Of a stretch of 42,938 nt of DNA, positions 17,264-25,464 are shown one piece after another. Every line of letters starts with the position of its first letter. Position 1 is the stretch's first letter. The stretch comes from Bacillota bacterium (GTDB taxonomy: Bacteria > Bacillota > Clostridia > Lachnospirales > CAG-274): the NCBI GenBank assembly GCA_017543265.1, contig JAFYGI010000002.1, positions 1-42,938 of the forward strand, given 5' to 3'. Position numbers and translations under genes: made by a program. The notes under the pieces are model-generated. The model saw nothing but the letters and a program-made list of their open reading frames with translations. It did not search any database and had not been told where the DNA came from.

Positions 17264-17310
17264 ATAGATGAACGGAAAAAAACAACATACGGCTTGGAAA
17301 GGAGATATTT

Positions 17311-18222
17311 ATGAAAAGCAGAAAATTACTTGCCCTTGCCTTGACCGCGGTCATAACGGCGGCAAGCTGTATAAGCGTATGCGCGGATACAACAAAGCTT
17401 ACCTTCGGTTACCCCACGGGCTGGGAATACACGGAACAGACAAGCGGCTATACCTTTTATCAGCCCGACAGCAGCGGTATAATATATGTATACAACACGG
17501 ACGAGCCCGACTTTGACGTGATGAGCGCCGATGCACAGCAGCTGGACGAATATATGCACTACACAAACCCGCGCACATCGCTGTCGGCGGCAGCAGCGCA
17601 GTTCAATGTATCGGAGGTGGCCTTTTCCATAGCCGATACCTATACGGAAATACGAAACAGCACGCTTTACCGCGTTGTTGATATGCCTGGACAGACGGGC
17701 GGCGGCAGTGCGCTGTATATTTTAAGCTATATGTGTACCGCTAACGGCTCGGTATACCATTTTGACCTGATAACGGACAAAAAGGAGGCGGGCATATCCG
17801 CGCTTAAAGACATACTGGACAGCGCAATGTTCTCGGGCGATGTTGTGCCCGAAAGCGACCTTGATGCGGACAAGATAAACATTTCCATAAACATTAACGG
17901 CAGGCGCATACGTCCCGACAGCCCGCCCGAGCTTATATCGGGCAGAACGCTTGTGCCGATACGCGCCGTTGCGGAAAATCTCGGCTATAAGGTGGATTGG
18001 GATGCCGAGACCAGAACGGTCGCCATGACATCGGGCGATAACAAGATAGATGTAAAGATAGATGCGGACAGCATTACCAAAAACGGCGGGAAGATACCCG
18101 TTGACGTGCCCGCACAGATAATAGACTCCCGCACATATCTGCCGCTGCGTGCCGTTGCCGAGGCAATGGACTGTAGGGTAGAGTGGGACGGCGAAAATAA
18201 AACGGTCGATATCTACTCGTAA
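17311..18222 (+). CDS. Secreted protein with copper-amine-oxidase-N (stalk) domain
   Basis: A 303-residue exported protein. A signal peptide (to about ISVCA) precedes a domain of about 165 residues of unknown role (LTFGYPTGWEYTEQTSGYTF at its start). A C-terminal copper-amine-oxidase-N-like 'stalk' region covers about 195-303. That region shows the two diagnostic units RTLVPIRAVAENLGYKVDWD and RTYLPLRAVAEAMDCRVEWD. Despite the name, such domains in Clostridia do not bind copper and seem to serve surface attachment or structure. AAAGGAG precedes the start. It is monocistronic between a promoter and a bidirectional terminator. Confidence 0.85.
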   Translation: MKSRKLLALALTAVITAASCISVCADTTKLTFGYPTGWEYTEQTSGYTFYQPDSSGIIYVYNTDEPDFDVMSADAQQLDEYMHYTNPRTSLSAAAAQFNVSEVAFSIADTYTEIRNSTLYRVVDMPGQTGGGSALYILSYMCTANGSVYHFDLITDKKEAGISALKDILDSAMFSGDVVPESDLDADKINISININGRRIRPDSPPELISGRTLVPIRAVAENLGYKVDWDAETRTVAMTSGDNKIDVKIDADSITKNGGKIPVDVPAQIIDSRTYLPLRAVAEAMDCRVEWDGENKTVDIYS

Positions 18223-18240
18223 AATTTGCTTTGTACATAA

Positions 18241-18292
18241 AAAAGCGGATATACCCGTCGGAGAATGATTTCCGAAGGATATATCCGCTTTT
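18241..18292. terminator. Bidirectional terminator
   Basis: A 13-bp perfect stem (AAAAGCGGATATA with TATATCCGCTTTT) contains a smaller inner stem (CGGA with TCCG). It lies between two converging genes, with T-rich flanks on both strands. Confidence 0.85.
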
Positions 18293-18298
18293 ATTTTG

Positions 18299-19105
18299 TT
18301 AATTCATATACGGATCAAATTCCTTGAGCATTACACCGCCCGAAACGCCGCAGTTATACTCAAAGCTTACCATAGTATCCGAAAAAGCTATGCTGTCCTT
18401 TTTTATAAGGCTGTAGTTTCTGTCCGCCGTGCCTTTGTCGGCAAGCTCGTTCAAAAGCTGTGTCACTTTTTCTTTTCTTTGCTCGACGGAAAGCGCCTTG
18501 TAGCTCTCCGAGTCCGTAAGCGCCGAAACAGCGTTATCGACAGCCTCCATATCGGCAAGCTCCTTGTCGGTAAACTGCTCGTAGACCGTGATGTCCACGG
18601 TGTTTGAACGATGTGTGCCCTTGTCGTCGGTAAAGACTGCATAATAGCTGTAAACCGCAGTTTCCGATACATCGCTGTTTGTGTTTATGCTGTCATTTAC
18701 CTTAAAGCGGCAGTTGTAAACGCTGTCGCCCTTGATGGTGTCGCCGTACTTTTCAAAGTCTGCCTCGTCAAACAGCTCCGCGGCGGTCTCGCCCGTTTTT
18801 GCATCTATCAGCGCAAGCTTTTCGGGGCTGCATTTTGCGGGTATTTCCGCATAGAAGATGACCTCGTTCTCGTTTTTATCGGCAGTTATTTCCTTTTTGT
18901 CAACGGAAAGTGAGATATCCTCCAACGCATCGGTATTTTCCGCAGCGGCCTGTGCCTGTGTTTCCTGCGCGGCCGTCTCGCTTGCTGCCTCCGTGCCTTG
19001 GGATGTCTCCACCGCAGCGGTCTGCGGCTGTGCTATTTGCCCCGCATTGCCCGAACAGGCCGTAAGCAGGTACATACCAAGAAAAATTGCTATAGATCCT
19101 CTCAT
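18299..19105 (-). CDS. Lipoprotein with Ig-like domain, unknown function
   Basis: A 268-residue lipoprotein: the signal peptide ends LLTAC with lipidation at C17. A Gln/Ala/Thr/Glu-rich spacer reaches about residue 55. A beta-sandwich-like domain follows (ISLSVDKKEITAD...VIFYAEIPAK...YSYYAVFTDDKGTHRSNTVDITV). A helical stretch (LADMEAVDNAVSALT) and a hydrophobic end (SFEYNCGVSGGVMLKEFDPYMN, about residues 247-268) complete it. The abrupt end suggests it may correspond to the N-terminal part of a longer surface protein, but no frameshifted remainder is visible. It is the third gene of a minus-strand operon, 13 bases after the Nudix gene. Confidence 0.72.
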   Translation of the reverse strand: MRGSIAIFLGMYLLTACSGNAGQIAQPQTAAVETSQGTEAASETAAQETQAQAAAENTDALEDISLSVDKKEITADKNENEVIFYAEIPAKCSPEKLALIDAKTGETAAELFDEADFEKYGDTIKGDSVYNCRFKVNDSINTNSDVSETAVYSYYAVFTDDKGTHRSNTVDITVYEQFTDKELADMEAVDNAVSALTDSESYKALSVEQRKEKVTQLLNELADKGTADRNYSLIKKDSIAFSDTMVSFEYNCGVSGGVMLKEFDPYMN

Positions 19106-19118
19106 TTGTTTTGCTCCT

Positions 19119-19577
19119 TCAATATTTTATAACACTGTGTTCCGTAAGACTGTTCCCCACATACCTTAATTTCATAGAGAAAAAGCCGTCATATTCGTCC
19201 ATCAGCTTTAAAAACAAGGTGTCGCCCTCCCAAAGCGTCAGGGACGGTATCCTGCTTTTATCCACCCATTCCAGCACGCCCTCGTCACAGTCCTTTAAGG
19301 TGCCGCTAAAGCGGTCGGCGGTGTAAAGATACATATATTCCGTCTCGTAAATGTCCGAAATAAAGGTTATTATGCCGCGCAGACGGTAGGAGTGCAGCGT
19401 AAGCCCCGTTTCCTCAAAGACCTCGCGCAGCAGGCATTCCTCGGGCGTTTCGTCCTGTTCGAACTTCCCGCCCACGCCTATCCACTTGTCCTTGTTAAAG
19501 TCGTTTTGCTTTTTAACGCGGTGGAGCATAAGGTATTTGTTGTCTTTTTCAATATAGCAAAGAGTGGTGAGTCTCAA
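19119..19577 (-). CDS. Nudix hydrolase (8-oxo-dGTPase-like)
   Basis: A 152-residue cytoplasmic hydrolase of nucleoside diphosphates linked to another moiety. The Nudix box is complete: G37, E43, then R51-E52-V-F-E55-E56-T-G58, so the metal-binding glutamates are intact. The start MRLTTLCYIEKDNKYLMLHRV and the late tryptophan tracts resemble MutT/YvcI-type 8-oxo-dGTP diphosphatases. The substrate is not proven. It sits between an ADA-like lipoprotein and another lipoprotein in one operon, an unusual company for a cytoplasmic repair enzyme. Confidence 0.85.
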   Translation of the reverse strand: MRLTTLCYIEKDNKYLMLHRVKKQNDFNKDKWIGVGGKFEQDETPEECLLREVFEETGLTLHSYRLRGIITFISDIYETEYMYLYTADRFSGTLKDCDEGVLEWVDKSRIPSLTLWEGDTLFLKLMDEYDGFFSMKLRYVGNSLTEHSVIKY

Positions 19578-19611
19578 TTTTATCTTCCTTATTTATAAAA
19601 TTTATAAAAGC

Positions 19612-21114
19612 CTACTGCATATCGTCGATAAAGCTGTCCCAGTCGTTCTCCCATTTTTCTTCAAGGGCTTTCCGCTCCTCGTCGGGCAGGCCGCTGTATT
19701 TTATGGAATTTTTCGCAAGCTGTTTAAGGTCGGCAAGCCCGAGATCCCAGCACATGACGGCCGCAAAATAGTCGTCCGCAAGGGCGTTGTATTCGGTATA
19801 TCTGGCCTTGTCCGAGCATAAAACAACGGGATTGCCGTTTCTTATGTACTGCACCGCGGGGTGGAGCCTCAGATCGGAGGTGTAGCCCTGGCGGCAGTTG
19901 CTTATGGGACATATCTCAAGACAGACCCCGTCCTGCTTGTACTTGTCTATCATTTCGGGGAAGCGGCTTAAATTAAGGCCGTGGCCGACACGCGCCGCAC
20001 CCAGCAGATAGGCATCGGCAAGGTTGGTGTTTTCCGCCGCAAGGCTCTCGCCCGCGCTTAAAAACAGCTTCAGGCCGCTGTCTTTTATCTTGTCGTCGGA
20101 AAGCATTTTCACAAAATCCGCAAGGGGACGGTTGCCGTCCTCCGTGCCTGCAATGTCAAAGCCTATTATAAAGTGTTTTGCCGCACTCTTGTCCGACTCG
20201 TCCTTTATGTCCTCTCTCAGCTTCATGGCGCTTTCGAGCGCACCCTTTACCTCGTCCTTGTCAAGCTCTATATCCTTGTCCGATACGGCGATTATCCTGA
20301 CCGTAAAATCGGGGGATTTTTTCTTTGCCTCGTAATAGGCGTCCCTTACAAGCTTGGTGATGCGTCTGTTTTTCTCGTCGTCGGCGGTGTAGGACAGCCT
20401 TATCTCCACCAGCGACACATTTTCGTTGATGTAATTTAAAAAGGTCTCCTTGTATATGCTTTTGACCAGCTTTTCGTCAAGGTTGATGCAGTCCGTCTGG
20501 ACTCGCACCTTTTCCAGCTTTGTCCCGGGGTCGGGAAACTCCGTAAGGGTGCGCAGCGTCCACATATCCATAAGGCGGGCATCCGACAGCCTGCCGTTTT
20601 CCATGCCCTCTTTGAGCATTATGCTGTTTTCGGGGAAAGGCCCTATATCGGCATCGTACATATAGCCGTAGCAAAAGCCGTCATCGAGACAGACGTGAAA
20701 ATCCGTCCTGTCGCTTATCAGCATAAGCAAACGCTCCATGGAAAGCCCCGTACAGTCCTGCGAGCGCAGATCGGCACCCTTTGGCATTTTTTCGCAAAGG
20801 GCATACAAACTGCTGCCCGTAAGCCTTGTGTCGTTAAGGGTGGGCATATCATACGGGAAAAACGTATAGCCGCCGTAGGAATCTATCAGCTCCTGCTTGC
20901 AGCTTGTCAGCTTTTCCTCGGCTTTAAGCTCTTTTTCGCTGAGCTTTTGCGAGCTATCCTTGTTTTTTGTCAGCTCCTGCCTGCGCCTTTCATAGTCGTC
21001 GGTTTCCTGCCTGCCGTCGTTTGCGGCGGAAACGGGTTCGCTTTGCTTTTTGCAGCCCGTTTGCATACAAAGCATGGCAAGCAGCAGCAACAGACAGCTT
21101 TTTCTCCTTTTCAA
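19612..21114 (-). CDS. ADA-like lipoprotein lacking most zinc ligands
   Basis: A 500-residue exported protein whose fold resembles adenosine deaminase. The C-terminal motifs are clear: SAGE (353-356), RVGHG with H378, LEICPISNC, then CSDK with D435. The N-terminal zinc motif H-x-H, expected in PKGADLRSQ, reads R117-S-Q119. The HAGE histidine is S353 and the second aspartate of the DD pair is K436. Three of four metal ligands are therefore missing, and deamination is unlikely. The signal peptide ends QTGC (C21, a poor lipobox). I start at TTG 21114 because AAAGG lies 9 bases upstream; ATG 21123 overlaps that site. It heads a three-gene operon. Confidence 0.75.
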   Translation of the reverse strand: MKRRKSCLLLLLAMLCMQTGCKKQSEPVSAANDGRQETDDYERRRQELTKNKDSSQKLSEKELKAEEKLTSCKQELIDSYGGYTFFPYDMPTLNDTRLTGSSLYALCEKMPKGADLRSQDCTGLSMERLLMLISDRTDFHVCLDDGFCYGYMYDADIGPFPENSIMLKEGMENGRLSDARLMDMWTLRTLTEFPDPGTKLEKVRVQTDCINLDEKLVKSIYKETFLNYINENVSLVEIRLSYTADDEKNRRITKLVRDAYYEAKKKSPDFTVRIIAVSDKDIELDKDEVKGALESAMKLREDIKDESDKSAAKHFIIGFDIAGTEDGNRPLADFVKMLSDDKIKDSGLKLFLSAGESLAAENTNLADAYLLGAARVGHGLNLSRFPEMIDKYKQDGVCLEICPISNCRQGYTSDLRLHPAVQYIRNGNPVVLCSDKARYTEYNALADDYFAAVMCWDLGLADLKQLAKNSIKYSGLPDEERKALEEKWENDWDSFIDDMQ

Positions 21115-21158
21115 AATTATCATCCTTTCGGGGAAGGTGTTTGGAATATCTTTCCTAT

Positions 21159-21187
21159 ATAATATCACATAATCACACGCTTGTCAA
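21159..21187 (-). promoter_or_regulatory. Promoter of the ADA-like / Nudix / lipoprotein operon
   Basis: On the minus strand a perfect TTGACA, a 17-base spacer and TATTAT lie 45 bases before the TTG start. Confidence 0.7.
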
Positions 21188-21252
21188 AACACGCGGAAAA
21201 TACGGGGTTTCGGACAGGTCGTGCCAAGGAGAGACAAATTTGGATTTTTCTA

Positions 21253-21281
21253 TTGAACATTGCCGGATATTGGGGTATAAT
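21253..21281 (+). promoter_or_regulatory. Promoter for the SCP2-like gene
   Basis: TTGAAC, a 17-base spacer and TATAAT lie 54 bases upstream of the ATG at 21336. Confidence 0.65.
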
Positions 21282-21335
21282 AATTACATTGAGGAGTATA
21301 TGTATTGAAGAATACAGAAGAGGAGGCAGCACTTT

Positions 21336-21674
21336 ATGCTATACGAAGAAATTTTTGAAAGAGCAAAAAAACAGTTACTCAAAGCAAAGGTCGGGGATAT
21401 AAAGGAGCTTATCGCCGTACAGTTCAACATTATCGGTGAGGGTCACGGGTCGTTCTATGCGGAGATAGAAAACGGCAAGATAGACGTACAGCCCTACAAC
21501 TACTGGGACAACGACATCTCCCTTAACGTATTTGCCAAGGAGCTTCTTTTTGCCCTTGAAAATAAGGCAGCGGACAAGCTGGGCTTTTACGGCGACAACA
21601 GAAAGATAGATATTTTAAAGCCCGTGCTTATGACTATCCCCAAGGCAAGAAAGACGGCCGAAAAGGCAAAATGA
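21336..21674 (+). CDS. SCP2-like small protein
   Basis: A 112-residue cytoplasmic protein. The sequence AVQFNIIGEGHGSFYAEIENGKIDVQPYNYWDNDISLNV has the alternating strand pattern of an SCP2 sterol-carrier-like domain. That fold binds lipids or acyl groups in other systems (quoted here only by its position, residues 23-61). The role in bacteria is unclear. GAGGAGG precedes the start. It has its own promoter and sits just before the rpsF promoter. Confidence 0.7.
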   Translation: MLYEEIFERAKKQLLKAKVGDIKELIAVQFNIIGEGHGSFYAEIENGKIDVQPYNYWDNDISLNVFAKELLFALENKAADKLGFYGDNRKIDILKPVLMTIPKARKTAEKAK

Positions 21675-21726
21675 CCCGCAGATGCGAAACTTCCGCCCGA
21701 TAACGCAAAAAAATGCAAAATTTTAC

Positions 21727-21755
21727 TTGACAAGTGTGTGTATAAGTGATAAAAT
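21727..21755 (+). promoter_or_regulatory. Promoter of the rpsF-ssb-rpsR operon
   Basis: A perfect TTGACA, a 17-base spacer and TAAAAT lie 91 bases before the rpsF start. This leaves a leader of about 85 bases. Confidence 0.8.
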
Positions 21756-21765
21756 AATCGGGTGT

Positions 21766-21835
21766 GACGGCAAGGGGCCGTTGCGATCCTTGCTCCTGCG
21801 TTAGAGAAAGGCTGCAGGGGCCAAAGACCAGAAGG
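21766..21835 (+). promoter_or_regulatory. Structured leader, probable S6:S18 autoregulatory element
   Basis: The leader contains GCAAGG (21770-21775) pairing with CCTTGC (21788-21793) around a loop holding GGCCGTTGCG. CCTGC (21795-21799) pairs with GCAGG (21814-21818). Leaders of rpsF-rpsR operons in many bacteria bind the S6:S18 complex through a CCG-containing internal loop and repress translation. A CCG is present in the loop here. Function is inferred from position and architecture. Confidence 0.55.
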
Positions 21836-21846
21836 AGGTGTAAATA

Positions 21847-22134
21847 ATGAAAAGCTATGAACTTGCAGTAGTTTACAAGCCATCATTAGACGAGGAGGCG
21901 TTAAAGGCCGAGGCAGAGAGCGTAAAGGCTCTTATAGAGAGATTCGGCGGCAGCGTTGAAAAGGTCGATGATTGGGGTAAGCGCAGACTTGCTTACGAAA
22001 TTCAGAAAGTTAACGAAGGTTTCTACAGCTTTGTTACTTTCAATGCAGAGCCTACTGCTCCCAAGGAGATCGAGGCTCGTATGCGCATTAAGGAAAATGT
22101 GCTTCGTTATTTAATAGTTGCCAACGAGGAGTAA
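21847..22134 (+). CDS. rpsF: 30S ribosomal protein S6
   Basis: A 95-residue platform protein of the small subunit, which pairs with S18. The start MKSYELAVVYKP, the central VEKVDDWGKRRLAYEI tract and the end IKENVLRYLIVA are typical, and the length is normal. GAAGGAGG stands upstream. It is the first gene of the classic rpsF-ssb-rpsR operon, behind a consensus promoter and a structured leader that is probably its own repression target. Confidence 0.97.
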   Translation: MKSYELAVVYKPSLDEEALKAEAESVKALIERFGGSVEKVDDWGKRRLAYEIQKVNEGFYSFVTFNAEPTAPKEIEARMRIKENVLRYLIVANEE

Positions 22135-22151
22135 TTAAGGGGGTATACTTA

Positions 22152-22610
22152 ATGAACAAGGTAATATTGATGGGTAATCTTGCAAGAGATCCCGAGGTTA
22201 GGTATACATCGGGTGAAAATCAGATGGCTGTGACACGCTTTGCCATTGCCGTAAACAGAAGATTTTCACGCAGCAACCAGCAAAACGGTCAGAGCGATGT
22301 TGATTTTATCAACTGTGTTGCCTTTGGCAAGACGGGCGAGACCATTGGCAATTATTTTACCAAGGGCAGAAAAATACTTGTATCGGGCCGCTTACAGGTA
22401 AGCAGCTACGACGGCAAGGACGGCCAGAAGCGATACAGCACGGACGTGGTAGTGGAGGACTTTGAGTTCTGTGAAAGACGTTCGGATGCGGAAAACGGCA
22501 GCTTCGGTGCCGCACAGCAGAGTGCGCCTTCAGCACCCAAGCCCGCTTCAACAAGCGAGAAATTCTATGAAATGCCCGACGGAGTAGACGACGAGGATTT
22601 ACCATTCTAA
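22152..22610 (+). CDS. ssb: Single-stranded DNA-binding protein
   Basis: A 152-residue SSB for replication, repair and recombination. The OB fold covers residues 1-110 (MNKVILMGNLARDPEVRYT, FINCVAFGKTGE, GRLQVSSYDGKDGQKRYST). A Ser/Ala/Pro-rich disordered linker ends in the acidic tip DDEDLPF, which recruits partner proteins. It lies between rpsF and rpsR with 17- and 24-base gaps, so its level is tied to the ribosomal genes. Confidence 0.97.
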   Translation: MNKVILMGNLARDPEVRYTSGENQMAVTRFAIAVNRRFSRSNQQNGQSDVDFINCVAFGKTGETIGNYFTKGRKILVSGRLQVSSYDGKDGQKRYSTDVVVEDFEFCERRSDAENGSFGAAQQSAPSAPKPASTSEKFYEMPDGVDDEDLPF

Positions 22611-22634
22611 ATATTTGTAAGGAGGTCTTTTGAA

Positions 22635-22865
22635 ATGATCAATAAAAAGCGCGGCAGAAGAAAGAAGCGCGTATGCGCATTCTGTGCCGAAAAAGTTAAT
22701 ACGATCGATTATAAGGATGTTGCAAAGTTACGCAAGTTTGTTTCCGAGAGAGGCAAGATCCTCCCCAGAAGGATCACGGGTAACTGCGCTAAGCATCAGC
22801 GTGTTCTTACAACAGCTATCAAGCGTGCAAGACACGTTGCATTAATGGCTTATATCCAGGAATAA
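22635..22865 (+). CDS. rpsR: 30S ribosomal protein S18
   Basis: A 76-residue platform protein that binds S6 and 16S rRNA. It has the basic start [14 protein letters not shown], the [10 protein letters not shown] strand and the conserved [18 protein letters not shown] core. The cysteines (CAFC and later GNC) suggest the zinc-binding C+ form. AAGGAGG lies 10 bases upstream. It ends the operon just before a strong terminator. Confidence 0.97.
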   Translation: MINKKRGRRKKRVCAFCAEKVNTIDYKDVAKLRKFVSERGKILPRRITGNCAKHQRVLTTAIKRARHVALMAYIQE

Positions 22866-22876
22866 TAAAAAATTTA

Positions 22877-22905
22877 AAGAAGGCTTTTTTCGGCCTTCTT
22901 TTTTT
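22877..22905 (+). terminator. Terminator of rpsF-ssb-rpsR
   Basis: An 8-bp stem (AAGAAGGC with GCCTTCTT) followed by 7 T, starting 12 bases after the rpsR stop. Confidence 0.9.
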
Positions 22906-23020
22906 GCGCATTTTGCGGCGTTTTTGCGGATATGCCGCTTTAAGGTCCTCTGCCTTATGTGACAAATGCACAATTAGAAAAAATTTGTCAAACTTTTTTT
23001 ATAAAAATCATAAAAAACTA

Positions 23021-23049
23021 TGGATTTTTTTGCCGGAATGTTTTATAAT
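23021..23049 (+). promoter_or_regulatory. Possible promoter of the ATP synthase operon
   Basis: A perfect TATAAT (23044-23049) lies about 60 bases before the first gene. The -35 candidate at 17 bases (TGGATT) is poor, so only the -10 is convincing. The rest of the 240-base gap is AT-rich without other signals. Confidence 0.4.
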
Positions 23050-23106
23050 TAAATATGGACTGCGGGCTGTCACGGCTCACATACCGACTGTGTTCGAGGA
23101 GGCGGC

Positions 23107-23355
23107 ATGATGAAGGACATTGCAAAGGTACTTGGTCTTATCACCCAGCTGGGCGTATCTATGCTGGTGCCGATACTGATATGTCTTTTTGCGGGCGTTT
23201 TTCTGGACAGGCGGCTGGGCACCTCGCCGTGGATAATGACGGTGGGGATAATACTGGGCGTGGCTGCGGGCTTTCGCAGCGTATATATGATGACGGCGGA
23301 GTTTTTCAAGGACAAGGACGACCCGCTGTATTACAAAAAAGGTAAAAAAGGATAA
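23107..23355 (+). CDS. AtpZ/AtpI-type ATP synthase-associated protein
   Basis: An 82-residue membrane protein with two helices (GVSMLVPILICLFAGVFLD and WIMTVGIILGVAAGF). It matches the small AtpZ/ATPase_gene1 family found at the head of atp operons. These proteins are thought to help c-ring assembly or Mg2+/Ca2+ supply. Two ATG codons lie side by side; the second (23110) is better spaced from AGGAGG, so the start could be three bases later. Gene order, directly before a second atpI-like gene and atpB, supports the call. Confidence 0.8.
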   Translation: MMKDIAKVLGLITQLGVSMLVPILICLFAGVFLDRRLGTSPWIMTVGIILGVAAGFRSVYMMTAEFFKDKDDPLYYKKGKKG

Positions 23356-23358
23356 ATC

Positions 23359-23733
23359 ATGTCAAAGGTATCTAAACAAACGGTAAAGATCATGCTGGTA
23401 CTGGAGCTTGTCGCTCTGGTAGCGGGTATGTTTTTTATAAAACAGCCCCTGTACTATGCGCTTGGCATAGCGGCGGGCACGGCGGTCTCTGCGGCACGCT
23501 TTCTGCTGCTGGAAAGAACGCTCAACAAGTCTGTGGATATGGCACCTGCCGATGCACAGAACTATGTAAGGCTGCATTACGGCCTGCGTATGGCGGCTAT
23601 AGTTGTTATCGCGGTGATAGCGGCAAAGGTAAAGTACATAGACCTTTGGGGCTTTGTTATAGGGCTTTTGCCCGTACAGCCCGCAGTCTATATACGGGGG
23701 CTTTTGGTCCGCAATGCCGACGAGGGCAAATAA
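23359..23733 (+). CDS. atpI: ATP synthase subunit I-like protein
   Basis: A 124-residue protein with four predicted membrane helices, of the ATP synthase I family. It is not part of the final enzyme but helps assemble the c ring. It starts 3 bases after the AtpZ-like gene behind AAAGGAT, and 36 bases separate it from atpB. Sequence conservation in this family is low, so the call rests on size, helices and place in the operon. Confidence 0.75.
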   Translation: MSKVSKQTVKIMLVLELVALVAGMFFIKQPLYYALGIAAGTAVSAARFLLLERTLNKSVDMAPADAQNYVRLHYGLRMAAIVVIAVIAAKVKYIDLWGFVIGLLPVQPAVYIRGLLVRNADEGK

Positions 23734-23769
23734 GCCGGCTCCATCAAATCGGAAAGGAGGAATGACGCT

Positions 23770-24522
23770 TTGAAGTCTTGTATGCTGGACAAGATAACCA
23801 TTATCCCTAATCTTGTGGGCTACGATACCGAGGCACCCGTAAGGGAAGGACTTGACTTTAATATAAGCGTTTACAAGGAAGTCCAGTTCATGGGACACAC
23901 CTGCTACATTACCAAAACAATGGTGACAACGTGGTTTTTTATGCTGGTGCTGTTTATATTTGCGCTGTGCGTAAGGGCAAAGCTTAAAAAATACACGCAG
24001 GTACCAAAGGGCGGGCAAAATGTTATAGAAATGCTGGTAGAGACCATGGACAGCTTCACCCGCAGCAACATGGGCGACAAATACGCCTATTTCGGCAAGT
24101 GGTTCTTCGGCGTATTTATGTTTATACTTATGTCGAACCTGAGCGGCCTTTTGGGCTTTCGTCCGCCGACGGCAGACCTTGCCACGACGGCAGCCATAAC
24201 GCTTACCACCTTTTTCCTGATACATTTTATGGGTATCACAAAGGGAAAGGCGGGTTATTTCAAGGGCTATCTTGAGCCGATACCCATTCTTCTGCCTATA
24301 AATATCATAAGTGAGTTCGCAACGCCGATCTCGCTTAGTTTCCGTCTTTTCGGCAACATTTTGGGCGGTATGATAATTATGTCTATGATATACTCGACGG
24401 CGGCAAAATACGTTGTGCCTGCAATAGCACATATTTATTTTGACGTGTTTGCGGGTGTACTGCAGACGGTTATCTTCTGTATGTTAAGTCAGTTGTTTAT
24501 TAAGGATAAAATACCCGATTAA
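23770..24522 (+). CDS. atpB: ATP synthase subunit a
   Basis: The 250-residue membrane stator that carries ions to and from the c ring. The essential arginine is present in SLSFRLFGNILGG, and the earlier SNLSGLLGFRPPTADL and late AGVLQTVIFCMLSQLF tracts are typical. Translation probably begins at TTG 23770, 9 bases after AAAGGAGG; an ATG four codons later is the alternative. Partner c-subunit residues point to Na+ as the coupling ion. Confidence 0.93.
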   Translation: MKSCMLDKITIIPNLVGYDTEAPVREGLDFNISVYKEVQFMGHTCYITKTMVTTWFFMLVLFIFALCVRAKLKKYTQVPKGGQNVIEMLVETMDSFTRSNMGDKYAYFGKWFFGVFMFILMSNLSGLLGFRPPTADLATTAAITLTTFFLIHFMGITKGKAGYFKGYLEPIPILLPINIISEFATPISLSFRLFGNILGGMIIMSMIYSTAAKYVVPAIAHIYFDVFAGVLQTVIFCMLSQLFIKDKIPD

Positions 24523-24577
24523 GCGGTGTTTTGCCTGTAAACGGACATCAAAACAAAATAAGCATTTTATGCTGTAA

Positions 24578-24898
<321 letters not shown>

Positions 24899-24942
24899 TC
24901 TTCCTTTTGACAACAAAATTCTACTAAAAGGAGGTCGAAAAA

Positions 24943-25464
24943 TTGGACGGAGGATATGTAATAACGCTTGACCAGCAATTTGTTTTCAGTATCTTGGTAC
25001 AGCTTGCAAACACCTGCATAATGTGCTTTATACTGGCAAAGCTTTTGTACAACCCCGTGCTTGATTTCCTCAATGCCAGAAAGCAGCGCATCGCATCGCA
25101 GATAGACGAGGCGAACAAACTGTTGGACGAGGCCAAGACCTTGAAAATGCAGTACGAGCTTAAGCTGGACGACATAGAGAACGAACGCGCGGACATACTT
25201 GAGACCGCACGCACATCGGCTGTAAAAAGCGGCCAGCAGATAATATCGCAGGCCAAGGAAGAAGCCGAGACCATCAGAAACCGTGCAAGGCTCGATATCG
25301 AGCGCGAGCAGGCTAAGGTCAAGGATGAAGTCAAGCAGCAGATAATACAGGTTTCCGCCGCTATGAGCGAGAAATTTATCGCGGCAAAAATAAGCGAATC
25401 CGAGCAGGAAAGGCTGGTCGAAGAGACCATAAAGGATTTGGAGGGAGTTAAATGGCTGAGTTGA
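24943..25464 (+). CDS. atpF: ATP synthase subunit b
   Basis: The 173-residue peripheral stalk subunit. One N-terminal membrane helix (about 12-33, FSILVQLANTCIMCFILAKLL) is followed by a long charged helix that dimerises as a coiled coil (ARKQRIASQIDEANKLLDEA, about residues 42-61). It starts at TTG 24943, 9 bases after AAAGGAGG. Its end overlaps atpH by 13 bases. Only one b-type gene is present, so the stalk is a homodimer. Confidence 0.93.
   Translation: MDGGYVITLDQQFVFSILVQLANTCIMCFILAKLLYNPVLDFLNARKQRIASQIDEANKLLDEAKTLKMQYELKLDDIENERADILETARTSAVKSGQQIISQAKEEAETIRNRARLDIEREQAKVKDEVKQQIIQVSAAMSEKFIAAKISESEQERLVEETIKDLEGVKWLS

Noticed and set aside
23362..24432. 356-codon minus-strand frame across atpI and atpB
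   Set aside because: It is the antisense of two well-supported atp genes and is rich in Cys, His and Tyr as shadows are.
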